Shown: positions 57,086 to 64,000 of the stretch, piece by piece | Layout: the number at the start of each line of letters is the position of its first letter | Position numbering within the stretch: the first letter of the stretch is position 1 | Assembly (NCBI RefSeq): GCF_003265705.1 | Contig: NW_020312828.1 | Location: 52,563,627 to 52,627,626, forward strand | Direction: 5' to 3' | DNA length: 64,000 nucleotides | Source: Callorhinus ursinus | Taxonomy: Eukaryota; Chordata; Mammalia; Carnivora; Otariidae | Notes under the pieces: model-generated | Database searches by the model: none | Told to the model about the DNA's origin: nothing | What the model saw: the letters and a program-made list of their open reading frames with translations, nothing else | Position numbers and translations under genes: made by a program

Positions 57086-59060
57086 CAACAAGTAAGACTT
57101 GAAGGAAACTGATGCCTGAGCTAAGTATTAAAGTATAAGACGAGGCATAAGATAGTGAAAAGCACTCTAGGCAAATGGGACAGCATAACTAAAAGAACAT
57201 AGACAGGAAGCAGTAGGGTTTGATAATTGCACAAGTATTTCTATATTACTGAACCACACGTACAAAGCATTGAGTGGTGGGAGATAAGGAAGGAGAGGTA
57301 GTTGAGTAGGGGTTCCACTGTGAAGGATCTTTTGGGCTTGTATGTCATATTAATGATTTGGATTTTATCCTATAGATGACGTGAAACTACTGAAACATTC
57401 AAGAAGGGCAGAGTTTTATGGAGAGTTCTATGGTTTATGTAAGACCACTCTGGAAACTATGTGTACAGATTACTTTGAGGATAACAAGGACCAAAGTTGC
57501 CCTCCAGTTGACAAAATGTTCCTCACTGGTAGGTCAAGGTAATAAAAGATGAGGATTGGAAGCATGTAAAGAATAGAAAGACAGTAACTGATTTGAGAAA
57601 GTGTTAGCAAGTAAAATCAGCAGAACTTGGGAATTAATTGGCATGAAGGCATGAAGGGAAGGAAGAAGTCAAAGATGATAATTTGATTTATAATTTGGAT
57701 AATTATTAGTGATGGTTACATCAACTAGGACAAAGAATGCAGGAAGACAAAGAGCAGTTCCAGGAGGAAAAGGTAAATGGTGTTTTTGTTTGTTTGTTTT
57801 GGTTTTTTTTTTAGATTTTATTTATTTGAGACAGAGAGAGAGAGAGCATGAGAGGGGGGAGGGTCAGAGGGAGAAGCAGACTCCCTGCTAAGCAGGGAGC
57901 CTGATGCGGGACTCGATCCTGGGACTCCAGGATTATGACCAACTGAGCCACCCAAGTGCCCAGTAAATGGAGTTTTTAATTAATCTGAAGCTCAGGGCTG
58001 AGCTCTGCATAGGGATGTAGATCTGAGTCTTGAGCATAGTGAACTGGCTGAAATCAAGAGTCCAGATTGACCAGAAACAACAGGAAAAATCAGATCTGTG
58101 AGCTGAAGAAAGAACTTGAGAGAAAACAGTGGTTAGGGAATATGCAGCAGAAAAGATTACAGCAGTGACAAAGCAGGAAGGTTAGAGAGACATGAGAAAA
58201 GTTTTAAAAGCTTATTAGAAATTTCATCGTATATTTAAGAAATTCCCTTTATATAATTTGCTTCAGTTGATTTGGACTTGAGTAGACTGGCGTTGAGTGT
58301 ATATAAAACTCCTCTCCTTCATCTCACTTTTCTTCTCCATCTACCTTTCATGTGCTTCCCTTAACCAAATGACTTTCTACATTTTTTTGATAAAAGTGGC
58401 ACCAACTCTTTATAGAGGGTACTGGAAGGGAAGATTCTGGTGGTAATTCCAGAGGAGGTTCTGATACTTTGAAATATGTACTGGGAATAATAATAATTTG
58501 CCCTCAAGGAGATTGCTTTGGCTATTGGAAATGAGAGAGAGATTAAGGACAGAGGGCCACTGAGAATTCTTTTTCTGAAAGCAGTTCAATGTTATATTTT
58601 TCAGGAGAATTGATTTTATAGAGAAACAGATTGGTAAAATAGAAAGAACACTGGGGTAAAAGCATTCTTTGGTATTAGCATTATGAGTATTAAAGGACCA
58701 AGGCTGGAGGTGAGGAAGTAGGAACAGAAAGGAAAAGAGAAACACTTTGTATGAAAACATGGCAGAATTTTGTACCACCCTTTTGGCGGTGAGGAAAGGA
58801 TAAAGAGCTACTTGAACATTTCAGTATCTATGTGCTGTGATAATGCTGATGTGGTTACTGACTGGCGGTTAGAGCAGCAGAAGAAAAAGCCAGTTTTCTA
58901 AAAATTTACAAGATGGTTTTATAGATGGTTTGTTTGAGCCAATGATGAGATAGATAATAGAAGTTAACTGTATATAGCAGAGACACAGAGCAAGCAGTTA
59001 GATGAGAGGGTGAATAACTCATACAGAACTCGTACCTGGAAAGAAACATGGTTGTTGGAT
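57086..59060 (+). repeat. Ancient LINE-1 (L1ME-type), right part of a split copy
   Basis: GATGCCTGAGCTAAGTATTAAAG, GAAGGATCTTTTGGGCTTG, TGATTTGGATTTTATCC, AAGACCACTCTGGAAACTATG, AGCTCAGGGCTGAGCTCTGC continue the repeat seen at 27866. The Can-SINE at 57788 interrupts it. The far end is ill-defined after about 58200. Confidence 0.5.
57788..57962 (-). mobile_element. Can-SINE, antisense, internally deleted
   Basis: Runs from a T-rich start through GAGAAGCAGACTCCCTGC to ACTGAGCCACCCAAGTGCCC. Between GATTATGACC and AACTGAGCC about 20-25 bases present in the other copies are missing. Target duplication GTAAATGGTGTTTTT (57773-57787) and GTAAATGGAGTTTTT (57963-57977), 14 of 15 identical. Confidence 0.95.
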
Positions 59061-59459
59061 CCTTTAGCATTGAAAACACCTTCAGAGTTAGAAAGCAGAG
59101 ACCATTTTGGAAGCTAGAAGAAGGAAATAAAAAAGAAAAGCAGTGCCTATGGAGGTAGGAGAGGAACTAGGACTGCATTCATTCTTTTGTGCCCTTTTAT
59201 CTGTTTCCTGAGAAAGGAGACATGATTTAGAGTAGATGTCTCATTGCTCACTTCACACAGAATACAGAGGTTATTTCAGTTCACCACAGGACACAGAACA
59301 CAAATGTAGCACCAATAAGAGAAGTGATGATAGATTTGAACATGAATTCCCACATGTTACAAGTAAATTTCCTTTTGAGTACAAATCATGGTGTCTGGTT
59401 TCAGGAGAAGATTTACTGGCAGCAGTGTAAACCCCTAGAAGGTTACTGTCTTACCCAGC

Positions 59460-62160
59460 TAATAGGGAGAAAAGCATGGACTTATTTTTAGTTAGACATG
59501 CTGAATTTTAAAACCACAAAAACGAAACCCCAAAGTTCCTCACACTAAGCAAGACAAGAAATTTATTTTGTAACTGTTATCAAAAGAGAGTGGTCTTGGA
59601 TAATTAGGCTCAAGTCATTTTACTTGTAAAATTAACTCTCATGATTGTAATGAAGTAATTTTCATTAGGGAGGTGACTTTTTAGAAAATTACACCTTAAT
59701 TTGATCAGAAAAAATATACAATTGTCTACATGTTTTGCTTTGATATTTTTCAAAAAATATAATTAGCAACTGATATTCCCTGATTGTATCACAAAAGCAA
59801 ATTTAGATTCCAGAGTTCCAACAGTCTCTAAACCTCTGGCACATTCTTAATCTCTAAATCTCTATACTCTGTTGAACTAAGCTATCTTGGCAAAGCACCT
59901 CTATTTGCAAAAATGTGCCTTTTCACCATGACAGTTTCTATAACGAATGATCAAGAAACCCCTGTCTTATTTCTAATATTCATCACAAAAGCACCTAAAG
60001 TCTAAAAAAAAAAAAAAAAGTATTTATAATGCAGCTCCTAAGAGATCAACCCAAGGCATACTATTTTCTACCAAAACATATTTAGATGGAGTTAGGAAAT
60101 TACTATAGTCCAAATACACCTCTGAATTAAAATATAGTGTCCTTAACCACTGAGATGGACAACCTACTTAGGATAATGATTACATGGTTACAATTCCAAA
60201 ACTTTCCATGAGATCATGATTAATTTGATTATAATATTAATGATCAGGTAAATCTGGCTTTTATAAGCAACCTCTATAAACTATTCAATTAGGCAGTGGG
60301 ATCAGAATGGATGTCCTTTTACTACCCTTTTATTATGCCGTGATATTCCATGACTTAGTGAATACAGAGACTGACAAGGGCTTCAATTCAGTTATCCTTT
60401 CTTAAATCTGTGTATTACTGCAGTTTCAATGTTCTATAATGCCTAGGATGGTTCTTCCCATATAGTAGTAAATATTCATGAAATGTCTGTTGAAAGCATC
60501 AATTAAGTGGTATCAATTTATATTCACCTAGATGCATCCTGGACGCTAAACACTGTGTGATTCTTAGGCACACAGTAAGTACTGCAGATTGGATTAATGA
60601 ATAAGTAGGCATTTATACTGTTAATTCAAGAAACATAAACTATGTAATTCAAGCTTAGTCTTAACTATGGCCATGTCATTTATGAAATGATAGCTTTGGG
60701 ATTTTTTTTTCTGTTGCTCCCTTCAACATTTTATTGTTAGATATACTAACAATGCAATACACATAGAGGCCAATTACTTTTGAGTTGTGCCAAAAGTAAA
60801 TGTAATTTTCTACAAGTTGAAATATTTTAAAAGGAGAACACATATTTTCATGAAAGAGGAAATTTAAAATTTTAAGGGTTTAGTAATATGTCCAAGCAAA
60901 TGGTTTTGAGAAGCTGCTCTTCATTATGAAAAAAATCCTAATCACACAAATAACTATTTTTTGAAGATCTGGTAGTATACATTTTAATAGATGATATTTA
61001 GTCCTAGTAAATCATTTACAGTCACTCTCCACAAAGGGTCTCTTTATAGACAACTCATTTATTCCAAGGAAAATCTAGACCACTCTCAATGCAATTTCAT
61101 TAGGCTAACATTTGTGCATATAGATGCTTAGTTTGAGATTTATAAACAATTAAGGAATCACAGTTGTTTTTAATTTTTTTCCAATTTTCAAGCAGCCTTG
61201 AATTTTTTCAAAAGAAATCATTAATAAGGAAGAAAGAAAGAAAGGAAGAAAATTAGTACAATTAAGCATGCTTTTACAAAGATATTTAAATTATACTTGC
61301 CCATATCATCTATATCAAAAATCAATTTATAACTTAATTAATGTAAGTTTTTTTCACAGTAAAAGTGTAATTCAATTTGATGAGGTGTGATAATGAATGA
61401 GTTATATTTCTCAAGTCTTTATAACAGACCTGTAATATAATGCCAATTGCAATGTTATAATGTAACACACATACACAAAAACTAAAATTACATTAAATAC
61501 ATAAAAATTACATTAAATTTTGAATGGCAAGTTTGTATTTAAGCAATTTAAGTAGTGTTTAACAAGTAAAAATTGGATCTGACTGAAAAAAGGACAGAAT
61601 AGATTCTCCAGTCTAAGCTCTCAAACATAAAATGTTTCAGAGAAAGTTGAGAGATATGTACAATCCAAAGTGTAGCAAAAATTGGCATTCCATCCTCATT
61701 TTTTATAATTAAGTAGATTCAAGAAAACATTAAAAACAGATTTGCACTATTTTGGTGTGACTCAAGAGCTATCCAAACTAAATTTGATTTAAAATATAAG
61801 CAATCTAAGACATGAATAAAGAAAAGCTATTTAACTTTTTCATTTGAGGTATTCACATGAAGATGGCTGAAATTCTATTAATTTTGGAGAAGGCTTTTAT
61901 CAAAATAAGCTGGAGCTTCAGACAAAGTAAACACAATTACACATATAAAACTAAGAGGTAGAAAACTATCAAGCAGATAATTGCTATGTCTAATTCTCAC
62001 AATCACTTTGCAATGGAATTTATCATGAAACTAAATGTAGTCTGCTCCTTGTATGAAATGAAAATTATAAATTTTAAAAATATATGGGACATAATTAATA
62101 TTTTTGGATTCTTTAAAATGCCTATAATAGCACTACCTTCAGGCTTGCTTATGTAAAAGT
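59460..62160. other. Repeat-poor AT-rich segment, no recognised gene
   Basis: The longest stretch of the flank without a recognisable transposon. It is rich in TAAT-type homeodomain cores, for example around 60220-60250 (ATGATTAATTTGATTATAAT). An A16 run sits near 60004. No coding signature is seen. Confidence 0.5.
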
Positions 62161-62164
62161 GAAA

Positions 62165-62224
62165 CATATATATATGATATATAATTATACACACAAAAGT
62201 GATATATATATATATATATATATA
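62165..62224. repeat. (AT)n-rich microsatellite
   Basis: ATATATAT runs at about 62167-62182 and 62202-62224 separated by a short AC-containing spacer. Confidence 0.9.
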
Positions 62225-62469
62225 GTCTTTGTTATAAAGCCATATATAGAGTCAGATTTGCAGTAATTTATTTTTTCCAATGACCTAACAGAAAGGCAGA
62301 AGGAAAGAACCAAAAGAGGAAGGAAGGAGGGACTTTTATCAAAGCCTTAACTATAAAGCAAAATGAATCATCAAAGGGGAATATCAGTCCTCTCTATTAA
62401 AAAAGGAAATCAGTATTTCAAAACCCAAACTACCAATTATAGTAGATACACTACCTCCTTAAATTTTAC

Positions 62470-62990
62470 TGGCTTCTGGATACATAACCAGTCAAATCCT
62501 ATGTGTATATATGTTTATAAGTTGTTCCTGCTGTCTATTATTAACTCCCTCAAACTTCAGTGGCTTAATTGCAATCATTTTATAAAATCTCACATTTGTG
62601 TGTCACAATTCAGTTAGGGTCCAGCTGAGTAATTCTCCTTTCCAGGTGTTACTGACAGATTAGGCTACTCTGAAAAGTCCTAGGTGCCTTGGGAGAGATG
62701 GTTGGAAGGCTAAGGTCAGCTTGGGCTGGAGCACCCACATGTCCTCTCTCCAGCATGGAGTCTAAAGGTAGTCAGTCAGGCTTTTATATATGGCAGCTCA
62801 GGGATTCCCAAAGGGAGTGTTTCAAAGGAGCCCAGGTGGAAGCTGCAAGGCTTCTTATGACCTAACCTCAAGCGTCTGAGAATGTCACCTCTGGAATCTT
62901 CTATCAGTCAAGCCAGACCTGAAGGCCACATCAGACACAAAGGGAGGGGACTCCAACATCATGTCTCAGTGAGAAAAGTAGCAAAAGATT
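62470..62990. repeat. Ancient interspersed repeat, family not assigned
   Basis: AACTTCAGTGGCTTAATTGC, CTCACATTTGTGTGTCAC, TTAGGGTCCAGCTGAGTAATT, GGTGGAAGCTGCAAGGCTTC, TTATGACCTAACCTCAAGCG and GGGAGGGGACTCCAACATC follow, in order, a common mammalian repeat with 'agtggcttaaaacaac ... ttatgacctagcctcgga' as I remember it. I cannot name the subfamily. Confidence 0.55.
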
Positions 62991-63241
62991 TTTGGCTATT
63001 TTGAATCTTCTACACAAAGTCACACTGGAAGATATACCAGGAAGAAAGAAAGATATAGAGAAACCTACATTAAGAAAGATGCACAGCTTAAGGATATATA
63101 TTTTGTTGATGCTTTACCAATATTATTTTTGGAAAAAAATTGGTTGTTTCTAATTATATCTTATTTAAAGCTGTTTGGGTTTAAATTACTGTATGGTGAC
63201 TAACAATAAAAATTAAATAATTAAATAAATATTGTAACCAA

Positions 63242-63436
63242 TTTTTTTTTAAGATTTTATTTATTTATTTGACAGAGAGAGAGAGTGGGATAGGGAACAC
63301 AAGCAGGGGGAGTGGGAGAGGGAGAAGCAGGCTTCCTGCCGAGCAGGGAGTCTGATGCGGGGCTCGATTCCAGGGCCCTGGGATTATGACCTAAGCCGAA
63401 GGCAGACGCTTAACAACTGAGCCACCCAGGCGCCCC
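63242..63436 (-). mobile_element. Can-SINE, antisense, well preserved
   Basis: TTTTTTTTTAAGATTTTATTTATTT start, GGAACACAAGCAGGGGGAGTG, GATGCGGGGCTCGATTCC, CTGAGCCACCCAGGCGCCCC end. The flanks share only AATTTTTTT, so the duplication is not certain. Confidence 0.95.
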
Positions 63437-63439
63437 ACA

Positions 63440-64000
63440 AATTTTTTTGATGTGGAAACTTTAAAGCTGTAGCTCTTTTTTGGGAGGGTTGTTTTATTAT
63501 TTTTTTTAAGATAATTATTTTCCCATTCCAAGGAGCCTACTTTAGGCAAATAGGAGGCAGATGTGAGATGACTTTGTTTTCAGGCACACTACCTTGGTAG
63601 GCCACTAAATTTTGCAGGAGAATATTAGTCCTCCCATCATCTCCAGCTGTTAGGAAAATGACTGTGAAAATAACTGGTAACATAAAGTACCCACATTCCA
63701 GGTACTTCTTAGAGAATATCACTTTATTCATAGCCTCTCACAACTTAGCAAAGACCAGCTAAAACAAATGCTGGAAATAGTGCATTCCTGAGACCATGCA
63801 GTACTTGCAGTCCTCCAATGCTTGTTTGCATATGGGTTCATCCAAGCCAGGAGTTTAACACCTCATTGTTTTAATGTCCTATTGATAATCTTGCACTAAA
63901 CTGAACTTTGACATTACACCATTACCTCCACTGATAGCCTTCATAAGACCTGCCTTTTAAAGCTCATTATTATATCTATTATGTGAACGTAACTGAAGCT
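63440..64000. other. No recognised feature
   Basis: Unique AT-rich sequence to the right edge. Confidence 0.5.

Noticed and set aside
21406..63436. Dispersed ~200-base near-identical units as a CRISPR or satellite array
   Set aside because: They are individual Can-SINE insertions with separate target duplications, irregular spacing and both orientations.

Overview
The window is vertebrate nuclear DNA from a carnivoran mammal. Thirteen tRNA-derived Can-SINE (SINEC) copies carry the diagnostic head CCTGGGTGGCTCAG and the tail AATAAATAAAATCTTAAA. They sit among mammal-wide repeats (MIR, L2, MER5, old LINE-1). The SINE bodies resemble those I associate with bears, seals and their relatives, and I saw no young dog-type SINE (head ATCCCTGGGTGGCGCAG). 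A non-canid caniform is therefore the best guess, as an inference. The DNA is AT-rich and gene-poor, with no operons, CRISPR arrays or other prokaryotic features. No canonical tRNA, rRNA or snRNA gene was recognised.

One protein-coding exon is certain: the first coding exon of angiopoietin-1 (ANGPT1) on the minus strand at 12013-12309. It encodes residues 1-99 and ends at a consensus splice donor. Its 5' UTR runs upstream to at least 12620 and holds two very short upstream ORFs. A TATA-less candidate proximal promoter with AP-1, E-box, CCAAT, GC-box and ETS-core motifs lies at about 12600-12880. Because the gene reads leftward, 1-12012 is the start of intron 1 and roughly 12.6-64 kb is 5' flanking DNA.

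Intron 1 part (1-12012): a 5'-truncated young LINE-1 at the left edge, a MIR pair, one Can-SINE, a hAT-type DNA transposon with an internal duplication, LINE-1 3'-end fragments, and a repeat-poor stretch (about 8.5-12 kb) with clustered octamer, SOX-like and forkhead-like motifs at 9.9-10.15 kb that may be an enhancer.

5' flank (12.6-64 kb): mostly layered transposon remains. Notable structures are an inverted (twin-primed) LINE-1 at 23.3-26.6 kb with a SINE inside a SINE; an old LINE-type repeat split by an LTR-like element and a SINE at 26.8-29.0 kb; a GC-richer island at 30.1-30.3 kb that looks like a possible exon; two opposed SINEs at 40.0-40.5 kb; and a four-layer nest at 49.4-59.1 kb. 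That nest contains a near-full-length but dead LINE-1 whose endonuclease region has been replaced by a GAA repeat.

I did not find a convincing undescribed biological system. The observations most worth checking are the ANGPT1 leader uORFs, the intron-1 motif cluster, the possible exon at 30.1 kb and the architecture of the nested LINE-1. Family names for the old repeats come from memory of their consensus sequences, and no database search was run.
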